Assembly: GCF_039993895.1 (NCBI RefSeq)
Contig: NZ_CP121194.1
Location: 1,116,001-1,180,000, forward strand
Length of the DNA: 64,000 nucleotides
Reading direction: 5' to 3'
Origin: Edaphobacter paludis
GTDB taxonomy: Bacteria; Acidobacteriota; Terriglobia; Terriglobales; Acidobacteriaceae
The number at the start of each line of letters is the position of its first letter. The stretch's first letter is position 1. This document shows, one piece after another, positions 1 to 9,885 of the stretch. The position numbers and the translations under genes are program-made. The notes under the pieces are model-generated. The model had not been told where the DNA came from, searched no databases, and saw nothing but the letters and a program-made list of their open reading frames with translations.

Positions 1-693
1 GGAATGTTCGGGTTGGGGAAGGAACCTACGGGCTCCAAAGATCCGTTTGCGTTGCGGCGGGCGGCGAACGGAATTGTAAAGATTCTTGCGGAGACGGCGG
101 TGGCTTTGCCGCTGACATTGGCTGAGATTGCGGCGGCGGCCTGTGGGCAAAATGAGACATTGGCGGGGAAGGTTCGTGGGTTTCTCGCGGAGCGGCTGGA
201 GTTCTATCTGCGCGAAGCTCGTGGTCATGCCTATGACGTAGTGAAAGCGGTGCTGGCAGTTGGAGCGGAGGATGTCCGGGATGCGGTGGCGCGGGCGGAG
301 GCAGTGACGGCTGTGCGAGGTTCGGATGACTTTGCCGCTGTTTCGGCTGCTTTCAAGCGTATGAGGAACATTCTCGCGCAAGCGGCTGAGAAGGGGATTG
401 CCCCGGCAGCGCGTGTTGAAGCGGTGCTGTTAACAGAGGCTACGGAGAAGGCTTTGGCGGAGCGGTCTTCGGAGCTGGCGGCGGATGTTCTGGCTTTGCG
501 TGGAGAACGAAACCATAAAGCTGCACTGGAATCGATTGCCACGCTTCGACCGCAGGTAGATGCTTTCTTTGACGCTGTGATGGTGATGGCCCCGGACGTA
601 GAGGTTCGAGCGAATCGCCTGGCGCTTCTCGGTCGAGTGCTGGGGGATTTCTCAGGGATCGCGGAGTTTTCGGAGATTGTAACGGCGGGTTGA
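1..693 (+). CDS. glyS: Glycyl-tRNA synthetase beta subunit, C-terminal part (5' truncated by window)
   Basis: The reading frame is already open at the first base of the window, so this is the last 230 or so codons of a longer gene. The piece begins with a KDPFALRRAANGIVKIL segment, characteristic of the C-terminal half of the bacterial GlyRS beta subunit, followed by the all-helical anticodon-binding region. In the alpha2-beta2 enzyme the beta subunit binds tRNA-Gly and the alpha subunit carries the aminoacylation site. The catalytic alpha gene (glyQ) would be expected upstream, outside the window. Nothing odd is seen. It ends 117 bp before the GH35 gene and is probably not cotranscribed with it. 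Confidence 0.9.
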   Translation, partial: GMFGLGKEPTGSKDPFALRRAANGIVKILAETAVALPLTLAEIAAAACGQNETLAGKVRGFLAERLEFYLREARGHAYDVVKAVLAVGAEDVRDAVARAEAVTAVRGSDDFAAVSAAFKRMRNILAQAAEKGIAPAARVEAVLLTEATEKALAERSSELAADVLALRGERNHKAALESIATLRPQVDAFFDAVMVMAPDVEVRANRLALLGRVLGDFSGIAEFSEIVTAG

Positions 694-730
694 ATAGATA
701 AAGTTCACGGTATATCGATGCGTAGAAGGA

Positions 731-744
731 TGTAACGCTTTACA
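731..744. promoter_or_regulatory. Candidate LacI/CcpA-type operator upstream of GH35 gene
   Basis: The 14-mer TGTAACGCTTTACA is a near-palindrome with 5-base arms (TGTAA/TTACA) around a CG-containing centre. This matches the general shape of operators bound by LacI-family proteins. It lies 67 bp before the TTG start of the GH35 gene. The LacI regulator encoded at 4927-5946, convergent with the GH35-GH2 pair, is the obvious candidate ligand, because its recognition helix (VSTATVSR) is of the CcpA/PurR type. The assignment is inference from shape and position only. Confidence 0.4.
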
Positions 745-810
745 CAGCGAGAGATTTATCGTTTAGTGGTTGCTACTGTTTAGACGTGAATCATTCCTCC
801 GGAAGATAGA

Positions 811-2469
811 TTGGAGTATTCCTTGACTCGTCTCTCTCGCGCGGTAACCCTATTGGTCGTTTTGTGCGGCGCGTCTTTGTATTCGGTTGCCGACGATATA
901 CCTCGTCTGGAAAAAAAGGATGGGCGCTTCGCGCTTATCGTAGAGGGGAAGCCGTTTCTCATGCTCGGCGCTCAGATTAATAACTCCAGTTCGTGGGCGA
1001 GCGAACTGCCGAAGGTCTGGCCGGCTCTCGAAGATATGCACGTCAACACGGTTGAAGCGCCGGTCTATTGGGAGACGATGGAGCCGGAGCCGGGCAAGTT
1101 CGATTTTGCGAATGTCGATCTGCTGGTGAATGGGGCACGCGAACATCATCTGCGATTGGTACTTCTCTGGTTCGGCACATGGAAGAATGGCCAGGCGCAT
1201 TATGTGCCGGAGTGGGTGAAGAGCAATCCCGAGAAGTATCCGCGAGAGATAAGTTCTTACGGAAAGATTCTCGACGTTTTGTCGCCGAACTCAGCCAACA
1301 ATCTGGAAGCGGACAAGCATGCGTTCTCTGCGCTGATGCGCCATATCAAGGAAATAGACTCGGCCCAGCACACCGTAATCATGATCCAGGTGGAGAATGA
1401 GTCGGGATCGATCGGGTCGGTTCGCGATTTTTCCGGTGCGGGGCAAAAAGACTTTAATGCGCCGGTGCCATCGAGTCTCGTAAGTGCGCTTCATCTTTCT
1501 GCAGGGCCGTGGTCGAAGGCTTTCGGCGCGGATGCAGATGAGCGCTTCGCTGCGTACTCGACGGCGCACTACATCAATGAAGTCGCGCAGGCGGGCAAGG
1601 CGGAGTATCCGTTGCCCATGTACTGCAACGTGTGGATCACTTATCCGGTTGCGGCGCTCGAAAATCGCGATCGTCCAGTCCCGGGACAAGAGTATCCAAG
1701 CGGTGGTCCTCAACAGGGTAATATCGCGATCTGGAAGGCGGCTGCTCCGTCGATCGATATCCTCGCACCGGATTTTTATTCAGACGATGTCGATCTTTAT
1801 CACAAGGTCATTGCTGCCTATCATCGCGATGACAACGCGCTGTTTATTCCGGAGACAGGGAGAACGGCGAACTTTGGCAGATATTTCTTTTATGCTCTCG
1901 GGCATGGTGCGATCGGCTTTTCTCCTTTCGGAGTGGACTATACCGGATGGTGGGGTGCCGAACAGAAGGTGCCTGAGGTGTTGTCCGAGAATTATGAGCT
2001 TGTAGGACCGATGGACCGGGAACTTGCGCAACTTAGCTTCGATGGGAAGCTGCAAACCGCCGTGGAACAAAAAGGAACGCCGCGCGAGGTGCTGCATTTT
2101 GGCAAGGTTGATGCTGTTGTTTCGTTTGGCTTTCCGCAACGCGACGGAGTGACGCCGCCGGGAACTTCCGACGAACATGGCCGGGCGATCGTAGCGCAGC
2201 TAGGGCCGCTTGAGTTTTTAGTAACGGGCTTCGATGCGAGCGTTAGCTTCAGACTCGCAGATGCAGCGGAAGCGACATCGAAGAAGGAACAAGTGGAGAT
2301 TCTTCATGCCGATGAGGGACAGTATGTCGATGGAGTGTGGCAGACCTCCCGCATTTGGAATGGAGATCAGACTGATCGCGGACTGAATTTCAGAGGCGTA
2401 AACAAATCCGTCATTCGTATCCGGTTGCATACGCTTCCTCTCTATGACGAAAGCGCGCAAAGACAATAA
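811..2469 (+). CDS. GH35 beta-galactosidase-like enzyme with C-terminal DUF5597
   Basis: 552 residues from a TTG start preceded by GGAAG at 801-805; no ATG start is available near it. Residues 1-27 form a signal peptide, so the enzyme is exported. The TIM-barrel domain follows, with QVENE carrying the putative acid/base Glu197 and IPETG carrying the putative nucleophile Glu348, both typical of family GH35. The last 150 or so residues match the DUF5597 region found in bacterial GH35 proteins. It probably removes terminal beta-galactose from plant or microbial polysaccharides in the periplasm. The GH2 gene follows after 49 bp on the same strand, so the two are likely one transcript. The exact substrate cannot be read from the sequence. 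Confidence 0.85.
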   Translation: MEYSLTRLSRAVTLLVVLCGASLYSVADDIPRLEKKDGRFALIVEGKPFLMLGAQINNSSSWASELPKVWPALEDMHVNTVEAPVYWETMEPEPGKFDFANVDLLVNGAREHHLRLVLLWFGTWKNGQAHYVPEWVKSNPEKYPREISSYGKILDVLSPNSANNLEADKHAFSALMRHIKEIDSAQHTVIMIQVENESGSIGSVRDFSGAGQKDFNAPVPSSLVSALHLSAGPWSKAFGADADERFAAYSTAHYINEVAQAGKAEYPLPMYCNVWITYPVAALENRDRPVPGQEYPSGGPQQGNIAIWKAAAPSIDILAPDFYSDDVDLYHKVIAAYHRDDNALFIPETGRTANFGRYFFYALGHGAIGFSPFGVDYTGWWGAEQKVPEVLSENYELVGPMDRELAQLSFDGKLQTAVEQKGTPREVLHFGKVDAVVSFGFPQRDGVTPPGTSDEHGRAIVAQLGPLEFLVTGFDASVSFRLADAAEATSKKEQVEILHADEGQYVDGVWQTSRIWNGDQTDRGLNFRGVNKSVIRIRLHTLPLYDESAQRQ

Positions 2470-2518
2470 CGGCGCGGGGCCCGAGTAACGCAATCGCAAG
2501 ATCTACTGGAGAAATTTT

Positions 2519-4930
2519 ATGTTGAGACGCGACTTCATCAAAACTACGGGAACTCTTCTTGCTGCATCGACCCTCCCCAGCGCGACCGCATTGGCCTCAT
2601 CGGACAGTAGAGAGGCACGCTCTGTTCTTCCGATCAATCGCAACTGGCGCTATCATCCGGCGAAGGTAGAGGGAGCGCAGGCTCCAGAGTTTGATGACTC
2701 GGCATTCGAGCGGGTTGTGGTGCCGCACACGAATGTGCATCTTCCCTGGCACAACTTCGACGATAAGGATTATGAGTTTGTCTCCACTTACCGACGTCGT
2801 TTTAAATATCCTGCGGATGCAAAAGGGAAGCGCGTATTTGTAGATTTTGAAGGCGTGATGACCGCATCCACCGTCTGGATCAATGGCGTCGCGCTCGGCG
2901 AATACAAAGGCGGCTTTACTCCATTTTCATTCGAGCTGACTCCTCATCTTCGTACCGACGCCGACAATGTGCTGGTGGTTCAGGTGGATTCGACGGAGCG
3001 CGCGGATATCCCGCCCTTCGGCTATGAGATCGACTACATGACCTTCGGTGGAATCTATCGCGAGGTCTCGCTGCGGATTGTTTCGCCCACGTACATCGAC
3101 AATATTTTTGCTCATCCCAAAGACGTTCTGGGCAATTCGCCATCACTTGATGTGGATTGTTTTCTCGCTGGTTCCCAGCCGGAGGAAGGGCTTGCTCTTG
3201 AAGTTGAGTTGCGCGACGGTGATCGGGTCGTTGCCAAGGAGAGCCGACTTGTAAAGCAATATGTGCCAACCTCAGATGTCGCTTCGACGCTTGATCCTAC
3301 GGCCAGTGCGCCGGCGTATGCCAGCGTGGAGACCACTTCCGATCCAGCGCTGCATACCGTTTCGTTGAGCCGTCTGGGCAAGGTGCAGTTGTGGGATCTT
3401 GATAAGCCGCATCTTTATAGCGTTCACGTGCGCCTGCTGCGGGCAGGTCAAGTGATTGACGAAGATGTTCGACGTATCGGCTTTCGCGAGGCGATGTTCA
3501 CAGACGGCGGGTTCTCTCTAAACGGAAAGATCGTCAAGCTGCGCGGCCTCGACCGGCACCAGACCTTTCCGTTTGTGGGACAGGCGATGCCTGGGCGGGT
3601 TCAGCGTAAGGACGCTGAGATTCTGCGTAATGGGATGCATTGCAATATTGTCCGCACCTCACACTATCCGCAGTCGCGGCATTTTCTGGATCGTTGTGAC
3701 GAGATTGGGCTGCTTGTTCTCGAAGAGATTCCGGGGTGGCAGCACATTGGGCCGGAGCCATGGAAGCTGATCTCCATCGACAATGTTGGTAGGATGATTC
3801 GCCGGGATTGGAACCATCCTTCGATCATCTTATGGGGCGTTCGTATCAACGAATCGAAAGATGACCACAGCTTTTATACGAGGACGAATGCGCTGGCTCA
3901 CGCCCTCGATAAGACTCGTCAGACGGGCGGAATCCGCTACTTCCAGGAGTCGGAGTTTCTCGAAGATGTCTTCACGATGAATGATTTCGGCTTTCCGCTC
4001 AAGAAGCCGAACCATCCTAAATATCTCAACACCGAGTTTGTGGGACACACGTTTCCTACGAAGACGACCGATGACGATGAGCGGCAGCGTGAGCACACTC
4101 TGCGGCATGCGCGCATTCACAATCAGCTTGCATCGGACCCGCAATATGCTGGGGGGATTGGATGGTGCGCCTTCGACTACAACACCCACTCCAATTTTGG
4201 GGCTGGCGATCGCATCTGCTATCACGGCGTTGCGGATATGTTCCGCGAACCAAAGCCCGCGGCGGGCTTTTATAAGTCTCAGTGCGACCCAGCCGAGGAA
4301 GTGGTGCTTGAGCCTGCGTTCCATTGGGCGAAGAGCGATGAGTCGGTTGGTTTTTCGAAGGCAGTTGTCTGCTCGAACTGCGATCATCTGAAGTTTTACA
4401 TTCGTGAGCGCAGCGTTGAGAGCAATCCATGGAAGCTCGCGGCGGAACTCGATCCCGACAAGGAAGAATTCGGGCACCTCACCTATGCTCCGTTTGTTCT
4501 CGAACTTTCGAAGATGGACATGAAGCAGTTCGAATTCGCCTGGGGTGATCTGCGCATCGACGGTTATTTGAAAGGCAAGAAAGTGATCTCCAAGTCGCTG
4601 TCGGGCCTCGGCGTCGATCGTGAATTTCATCTGCTTCCGGATGACAAAAGTCTTGCCGCCGATGGCGCGGACACCACTCGAGTAGTGCTTCGGGTAACGG
4701 ATGAGTTCGGCGCTGTGCGCACCTATGCTGATGATCCGATTGTGTTCTCGCTGGAAGGGCCGGCAGAGCTGATCGGAGATAATCCGTTTTCACTGATTGG
4801 TGGAACCGGAGCGGTATGGGTTCGTGCCAAGGAGCAAGCTGGAACAGTGCGATTGACGGCAAAGCATCCGAGGCTTGGATCGAAGACGGTCGAGTTCAAC
4901 CTGACGGCAGTTCCTTCCGAGTTGGTCTAG
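2519..4930 (+). CDS. GH2 family beta-galactosidase/glycosidase with Tat signal
   Basis: 803 residues; ATG start with GGAGA about 6 bases upstream. The N-terminus LRRDFIKTTGTLLAAS is a twin-arginine signal, implying export in folded form. Next come a GH2 sugar-binding (jelly-roll) domain at about 40-190, an Ig-like domain, and a catalytic TIM barrel from about 335. The putative acid/base is Glu445 in RINES and the putative nucleophile Glu506 in NTEFVGH. An Ig-like domain closes the C-terminus from about 700. The substrate may be a beta-galactoside, but GH2 also contains glucuronidases and mannosidases. The stop codon overlaps the stop of the convergent LacI gene in a shared CTAG at 4927-4930. 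Confidence 0.87.
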   Translation: MLRRDFIKTTGTLLAASTLPSATALASSDSREARSVLPINRNWRYHPAKVEGAQAPEFDDSAFERVVVPHTNVHLPWHNFDDKDYEFVSTYRRRFKYPADAKGKRVFVDFEGVMTASTVWINGVALGEYKGGFTPFSFELTPHLRTDADNVLVVQVDSTERADIPPFGYEIDYMTFGGIYREVSLRIVSPTYIDNIFAHPKDVLGNSPSLDVDCFLAGSQPEEGLALEVELRDGDRVVAKESRLVKQYVPTSDVASTLDPTASAPAYASVETTSDPALHTVSLSRLGKVQLWDLDKPHLYSVHVRLLRAGQVIDEDVRRIGFREAMFTDGGFSLNGKIVKLRGLDRHQTFPFVGQAMPGRVQRKDAEILRNGMHCNIVRTSHYPQSRHFLDRCDEIGLLVLEEIPGWQHIGPEPWKLISIDNVGRMIRRDWNHPSIILWGVRINESKDDHSFYTRTNALAHALDKTRQTGGIRYFQESEFLEDVFTMNDFGFPLKKPNHPKYLNTEFVGHTFPTKTTDDDERQREHTLRHARIHNQLASDPQYAGGIGWCAFDYNTHSNFGAGDRICYHGVADMFREPKPAAGFYKSQCDPAEEVVLEPAFHWAKSDESVGFSKAVVCSNCDHLKFYIRERSVESNPWKLAAELDPDKEEFGHLTYAPFVLELSKMDMKQFEFAWGDLRIDGYLKGKKVISKSLSGLGVDREFHLLPDDKSLAADGADTTRVVLRVTDEFGAVRTYADDPIVFSLEGPAELIGDNPFSLIGGTGAVWVRAKEQAGTVRLTAKHPRLGSKTVEFNLTAVPSELV

Positions 4931-5946
4931 TCGGAAGTTCGAGGTGCGGGACCGGTCGATTGCCGCAGGATCAGTGTGGGTTGGATGTCGTAGTCCTCGC
5001 CATTCTGCGGTTTCTTCGTCTTCGATTGGAGCGAGTTGTAGAGCGCGTGAAAGGCAGCGGTCGCAATTTCGATGCGGGGCAGGCGCAGGGTGGTGAGTGA
5101 TGGCTGCGTGTATGCGCTCAGTTGAATGTCGTCATAACCGACGATCGAGATGTCTTCAGGAATGCGGAGGCGGCGCTCGTGAATTGCTCCCATGGCGCCG
5201 ATTGCCGTTAGATCGTTGGAGGCGACGATCGCAGTGGGCTTTGCGCCGGAATCGAGGATTCGCTGCATTGCCTTGTAACCGCCATCGGCGCGGTGGTTCG
5301 CTTCCTGGATGAGAGCAGGGTCGCGTTGAAGACCGTGCCGATCGAGGCTCTGAAGAAACGCCTGGAAGCGGGTGCGGGCGGAAAAGAGATCGAGCGGGCC
5401 GCTGATGAATGCGATCTTCCGATGGCCGAGACCGACGAGGTGGTCCATCGCCATTGCTACTCCGGCGGCATGGTCCACCCGGATTCGGCTTACGCCGGGG
5501 CCAGTTTCCCCTACGTCCATGAAGACGAGAGGAATGTTCCTGTGACTGAAGACTTTGATGAGCCGGTCTTCCATCTCTGAGGTCATGATGGCGACGCCAT
5601 CCACTTTGCGCTGCATCATGCGGGTGACACAACTCTCCATGCGCGCAGGATCGTAGTTCGTATTGGCGACGAGGACTTCCTGCCCGTGCTCGACTGAGAT
5701 ATCCTCGAAGGACTTCACCAGCTCTGGAAAGAAGGGGTTAGTGATATCCGAGATGATCAGACCGTAAAGGCTGCTGCGTCCAGAGCCGAGCGAACGGGCG
5801 TTTGTGTCGGGATAAAATTGCAGCGCTTCCACAGCGCGACGAACTCGCTCCGCGGTCTTGGGCGTGACTTTGTCCGAGCCATTGATTGTGCGTGAAACAG
5901 TTGCGGTCGAAACTCCGGCTTTTCTGGCGACAGCTTTGATGTTCAT
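4927..5946 (-). CDS. LacI family transcriptional regulator (GH35-GH2 module)
   Basis: 339 residues. Residues 1-50 are a LacI-type helix-turn-helix (NIKAVARKAGVSTATVSR) with the hinge sequence NARSLGSG. The rest is a periplasmic-binding-protein-like sugar sensor, including the family motif VGYDDIQLS near residue 280. It converges on the GH2 gene with a 4-base overlap of stop codons. A plausible role is repression of the GH35-GH2 pair until a galactoside appears, acting through a site such as 731-744. Family membership is clear; effector and targets are inferred. Confidence 0.9.
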   Translation of the reverse strand: MNIKAVARKAGVSTATVSRTINGSDKVTPKTAERVRRAVEALQFYPDTNARSLGSGRSSLYGLIISDITNPFFPELVKSFEDISVEHGQEVLVANTNYDPARMESCVTRMMQRKVDGVAIMTSEMEDRLIKVFSHRNIPLVFMDVGETGPGVSRIRVDHAAGVAMAMDHLVGLGHRKIAFISGPLDLFSARTRFQAFLQSLDRHGLQRDPALIQEANHRADGGYKAMQRILDSGAKPTAIVASNDLTAIGAMGAIHERRLRIPEDISIVGYDDIQLSAYTQPSLTTLRLPRIEIATAAFHALYNSLQSKTKKPQNGEDYDIQPTLILRQSTGPAPRTSD

Positions 5947-6308
5947 ATGTCCGTACCATCCTACGTTGCTAGTGCCGCATTTGGAGGATCCGCCGGAGCG
6001 TCACGCGATAACTCTAATCGTGTCAATACTATACTCTGGACACCCTTCCTTAGAGGCTTCCAACCTAGCCGACAGCCATAAATCGAACAGTTGAATTCAA
6101 TAGGATGTCGAGCCGCCGCTTTCTACCAGCCTTCGGGATATCCGAATTCGTGTCCTATGGTGATTCACGACGGATGCTCTCCAGTGGGGGAGTTCGAGAC
6201 TTTTGGGCCGGGGATGTTGGCAAACAAAGGTCGATTTGCGGTTGGGAATAAAAAGCTTGACTAGAGTGTTTCTGTTCAGGCCTAATTGCTATCGCATACA
6301 AAGACTCG
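5947..6308. other. Intergenic region upstream of receptor gene
   Basis: About 360 bp between the LacI start and the palindrome before the receptor gene. No gene is supported; the small reading frames here lack ribosome sites and family features. A TTGACT hexamer at 6257-6262 could be a -35 element, but no convincing -10 follows at normal spacing. The promoters of both flanking genes must lie here. Confidence 0.5.
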
Positions 6309-6332
6309 TCAAAGACAAACGTTTGTCTTTGA
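6309..6332. promoter_or_regulatory. 24-bp perfect palindrome, probable LacI-type operator of the receptor gene
   Basis: A perfect 24-bp inverted repeat centred on ACGT, whose central 14 bases are GACAAACGTTTGTC. It lies 73 bp before the ATG of the TonB-dependent receptor. The same 14-base core recurs at 14081-14094, between the second LacI gene and the GH3 gene. Even length and a central CG are usual for LacI-family operators. The two copies make the LacI protein at 12872-13939 the best candidate for binding. Confidence 0.72.
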
Positions 6333-6405
6333 TCTCGAGGATAATATCCACGAGTCGACGAGCGTATCGAGCAACACTGCGGCAACATTTTTTGGAGGCA
6401 ATTAG

Positions 6406-9400
6406 ATGAAATTGAGATGGCCAGCTCTACTGCTTACCGTCGCCATGCTGGGCGCGGGGTATATCGGAATCGGGTTTGCACAGAGCACCAATTCGGGTGA
6501 TATCCGCGGTACGGTAACCGATACCACAGGGGCGTCGCTGCCTGATGTAACCGTCAATATCGTCAACAACAACACCGGGGTAAGCAAAACTCTTACGACG
6601 AACAACGATGGTATCTACGATTCGTCGTCGATTGTCGTGGGCAACTACAAGCTCACCTTTATGAAAGATGGATTTTCGAAGTTGGAGCGGTCGTCTGTCA
6701 CCGTGCAAGTTGGGACGATGACGGTGAACGCCAAACTGAAGGTCGGATCAGTCACCGAGGAAGTCGTGGTCAATACCGACGTTCCTCTTCTGGAGACGGA
6801 TAACGGCGAGCAGTCCACCACGCTTGAGGCCAAGACGATGGCCCCGCTTCCCAACGTCGGCCAGGATTGGCAGAACTTCACAATTCTGCTGCCCGGTACA
6901 TCGGGGACGGCCAAGGGCTCACAAGGAGCCAATAACCCTGGTCAGGAAGTCTCTACAAACGGCAATCTCCCCTATAGCAACGTGCTTGCTGATGGAGCTT
7001 CCACGACGTTGTCGCATAGCGCCAACTCCGACGTTTCAATCTTTGAGACCGTGCAGGAGGTTCAGATCTCCACGTCAGCGTTTTCGGCGCAGTATGGCGT
7101 TGGCGGTTTGATTATGAACCAGATCAGCAAGGGAGGCACGGGCCAGTTTCATGGATCGGCCTATGACTACTTTCAGAACAATGCATTGAATGCCGCACAG
7201 TATGGATTTGGGAACAAGGTGCCTGTTCCATTTCTCCGCTATAACGAATTCGGCGGATCCATTGGCGGCCCGATTCTGAAGAAGAAGATGTTCTTCTACT
7301 TCAACTACGATCAGACGATCAATCATGGTTCGGCGAGCAACGGAACGAACACGGTTCCGACCGAGGCCGTGAAGGCTGGCGACTTCTCCGGGCAGCCTCT
7401 TATTTATGATCCAACCACTCAGGTCATGGCGAAGGATTCAAAGGGCAATCCCTATCCGGTCAGAAAATCCTTCCTGAGCGAGTATGGGAGCAACGAAGTT
7501 CCGTCCTTCCTGGTTGATAAGGTTGCAGCAGCCTTCCAACAGTTCTACCCGACACCGTCGAACCATATTCCGGGAGGAAGATTTGTTCCAGGCACACTGA
7601 ATTCAGTTGGACTGCTGCAAAACAATTTCTTCTCGAGCAATCCTCAATCCACTCCGTATAAAAAATATTTTGGACGGCTGGATTATGACATCACGCAGCA
7701 CAACAGACTGACCATGTCGGATACGCAACGTGATACGCCGGTTATTTATCCGAGTGCCGTCACCGCTTGCCCCATCGGCTGCCAATCCGGCGACGTTGAC
7801 AGCAATAACGCACAGATAACCGACGTGTGGACGATCAACGACACCACCATCAACGAAGCCCGGCTGGGTTATACCTACCAGGGTAATTTTTTCGCTGATC
7901 TGGCATTGGGTAAAGGCTATGCCTCCAAGCTGGGATGGCAATTTGCCAAGGCAGACGACTTTCCTGGGATTCAGTTCGGCCCCCCGTATCCATACGCCTG
8001 GATTCAGCCCAGTTCGAATGCTGTCTATAAGGAGCACGTCTTCGATCCAAGTGATGTTGTGACCATGATTCGTGGCAAGCACATCCTTCACTTTGGCGGC
8101 GAGTTCCTGATGTACCGGGACGATTCCACTGCTTGGGGTAACACGAACGCCGGAACTATGAATTTTTCGGGCCAGTACACGCAGCAATGGACGGTGGATT
8201 CTAACGGCGTAGCTTCGCCAAATACCTCAACCGGCTTGAACTATGCGGACTTCCTGCTGGGCCAGGCGCAGTCCTGGAACGCAGGCGTATCTCCTGAATA
8301 CGGTGCCCGGCTGAAGAGTCCGCAGGTGTTCATTCAGGACGATTACAAGGTGCGTCCTAACCTGACCATCAACGTCGGCCTGCGCTATCAGATTCGGCAT
8401 GGCTGGAAAGAAGTTCACCAGAACATGAGTACTTTTGACCCGACGGTGCCTAACCCCGGTACCGGCACTCTTGGCGCTATGTGGTACGGTTCCACCCACG
8501 CCAACGGGCGCGATTCTCTTCAGGCGGATTCTTACAACACGTTCCTACCCAGGGCCGGATTCTCATGGCTGATACATCCCGACACGACTCTCCGAGGTGG
8601 ATTTGGGCTGTATGCCTATAACCTGAGCCTCGACACTTATGGCAGTGGAATGGGTGCCGAAATAAGTTCATCGGGCAATTCAACCGATCAGACCAACGGC
8701 ATCACTCCTGTCGTGATTCTGTCCGGGACCGGATCAAACCTTCCCTATACTGCTGCTACAACCGATCCGGCTAAATTCAATGGCCAGAGTGTGAATTACA
8801 ACCAATATCACACACCTACGCCGGAGATTTACCAATGGAACCTGTCCCTTCAGCATGAACTGGGTACAAACATGGTGGCAGAGCTTGCCTACGTGGCCAG
8901 TCACGGATTCAATCTCAATTTCCCTACCGACCTCAATCAGATACCCGAGAACAGGCTGTCACCCAATGACGCTCAGTTTCGGCCCTATTCAGGATTCCAA
9001 TCCATTACTGGAAGCACTAACAACGCAATCTCCAATTACAACTCCTTGCAGGCATCGATCAGCAAACGGCTGACATCGGGAATCAGCTTTAACTTCAACT
9101 ACACCTGGTCACATTTTCTGGACGATCAGGACTCTTCCGGTTGGGGCAGCCGTTCCGGAGATCAGAATTATCAAAATGCGTTTGATCCGTCAAAGAACTA
9201 CAGCAACTCCAATTTTGACGTTCGCAATGCATTCAAGGGGAACATACTCTACGAACTGCCGTTCGGCAAAGGCAGAACGTTCCTGAACCATAACTGGCTA
9301 TTGGACGAAGCGGTTGGCGGCTGGCAGATTGCCAGCACGATCGTCCTGTCCAGCGGCAATCCGTTCAGTGTCTATGCATCGGATGGATCAAGCTATGCGC

Positions 9401-9786
9401 TTGCAGGATCGCTATTCCCCAATTGGACGGGCGAGAGCATCATCCCCAAGGGCGGTCGGACTATCGACCATTGGTTCAATCCGGGGGCATTCTCTCGGCC
9501 GGCGCCTGGGACCTTCGGCAATGTAAGAAGGAACAGCGTATACGGTCCCGGGCTCGAAGAGGTAAACCTCTCGGCTGGCAAGAAATTCACCATCCGGGAG
9601 CAGGTCAAACTAGAGATCAGGGCAGATGCAAGCAATGCATTCAACCATCCCAGCTTTGGGGTGCCGAATCAGCAACTGACCACAAGTTCTCCGGGTACGG
9701 TTTCTTATACGGATGCCGCCTCGAATATTACCGGCACGACCATTGGAGGGCGAAGCGTGCAACTTGGCGCTCACCTGGAGTTCTAA
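6406..9786 (+). CDS. Oar-like TonB-dependent receptor with carboxypeptidase-regulatory-like domain
   Basis: 1126 residues; ATG preceded by GGAGG. A signal peptide (about 1-25) is followed by an Ig-like carboxypeptidase-regulatory-like domain (about 30-115, GDIRGTVTDTTGASLPDVTV), a TonB plug domain and a long beta-barrel. The protein ends in LGAHLEF, the aromatic C-terminus typical of outer-membrane barrels. In Acidobacteriota such receptors are thought to import oligosaccharides and play the part of SusC. The operator at 6309-6332 and the neighbouring GH3/GH5/GH30 genes suggest a beta-glucan-derived ligand (inference). A strong terminator follows at 9808-9837. Confidence 0.9.
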   Translation: MKLRWPALLLTVAMLGAGYIGIGFAQSTNSGDIRGTVTDTTGASLPDVTVNIVNNNTGVSKTLTTNNDGIYDSSSIVVGNYKLTFMKDGFSKLERSSVTVQVGTMTVNAKLKVGSVTEEVVVNTDVPLLETDNGEQSTTLEAKTMAPLPNVGQDWQNFTILLPGTSGTAKGSQGANNPGQEVSTNGNLPYSNVLADGASTTLSHSANSDVSIFETVQEVQISTSAFSAQYGVGGLIMNQISKGGTGQFHGSAYDYFQNNALNAAQYGFGNKVPVPFLRYNEFGGSIGGPILKKKMFFYFNYDQTINHGSASNGTNTVPTEAVKAGDFSGQPLIYDPTTQVMAKDSKGNPYPVRKSFLSEYGSNEVPSFLVDKVAAAFQQFYPTPSNHIPGGRFVPGTLNSVGLLQNNFFSSNPQSTPYKKYFGRLDYDITQHNRLTMSDTQRDTPVIYPSAVTACPIGCQSGDVDSNNAQITDVWTINDTTINEARLGYTYQGNFFADLALGKGYASKLGWQFAKADDFPGIQFGPPYPYAWIQPSSNAVYKEHVFDPSDVVTMIRGKHILHFGGEFLMYRDDSTAWGNTNAGTMNFSGQYTQQWTVDSNGVASPNTSTGLNYADFLLGQAQSWNAGVSPEYGARLKSPQVFIQDDYKVRPNLTINVGLRYQIRHGWKEVHQNMSTFDPTVPNPGTGTLGAMWYGSTHANGRDSLQADSYNTFLPRAGFSWLIHPDTTLRGGFGLYAYNLSLDTYGSGMGAEISSSGNSTDQTNGITPVVILSGTGSNLPYTAATTDPAKFNGQSVNYNQYHTPTPEIYQWNLSLQHELGTNMVAELAYVASHGFNLNFPTDLNQIPENRLSPNDAQFRPYSGFQSITGSTNNAISNYNSLQASISKRLTSGISFNFNYTWSHFLDDQDSSGWGSRSGDQNYQNAFDPSKNYSNSNFDVRNAFKGNILYELPFGKGRTFLNHNWLLDEAVGGWQIASTIVLSSGNPFSVYASDGSSYALAGSLFPNWTGESIIPKGGRTIDHWFNPGAFSRPAPGTFGNVRRNSVYGPGLEEVNLSAGKKFTIREQVKLEIRADASNAFNHPSFGVPNQQLTTSSPGTVSYTDAASNITGTTIGGRSVQLGAHLEF

Positions 9787-9807
9787 TCCTCAACGCATCT
9801 TTACCCG

Positions 9808-9837
9808 AAAAGGACGGCGGTTCCTCGCCGTCCTTTT
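9808..9837 (+). terminator. Rho-independent terminator after receptor gene
   Basis: Perfect 12-bp stem (AAAAGGACGGCG and its complement) with a 6-base loop. The 3' arm ends in TTTT and is followed by the pyrimidine-rich CCTTCTT. It starts 21 bp after the receptor stop codon and would stop or attenuate transcription before the TPR gene. Confidence 0.85.
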
Positions 9838-9885
9838 CCTTCTTAAATGCGGGAGATTCATTTAACCCGATATGATTTGGTTGCT

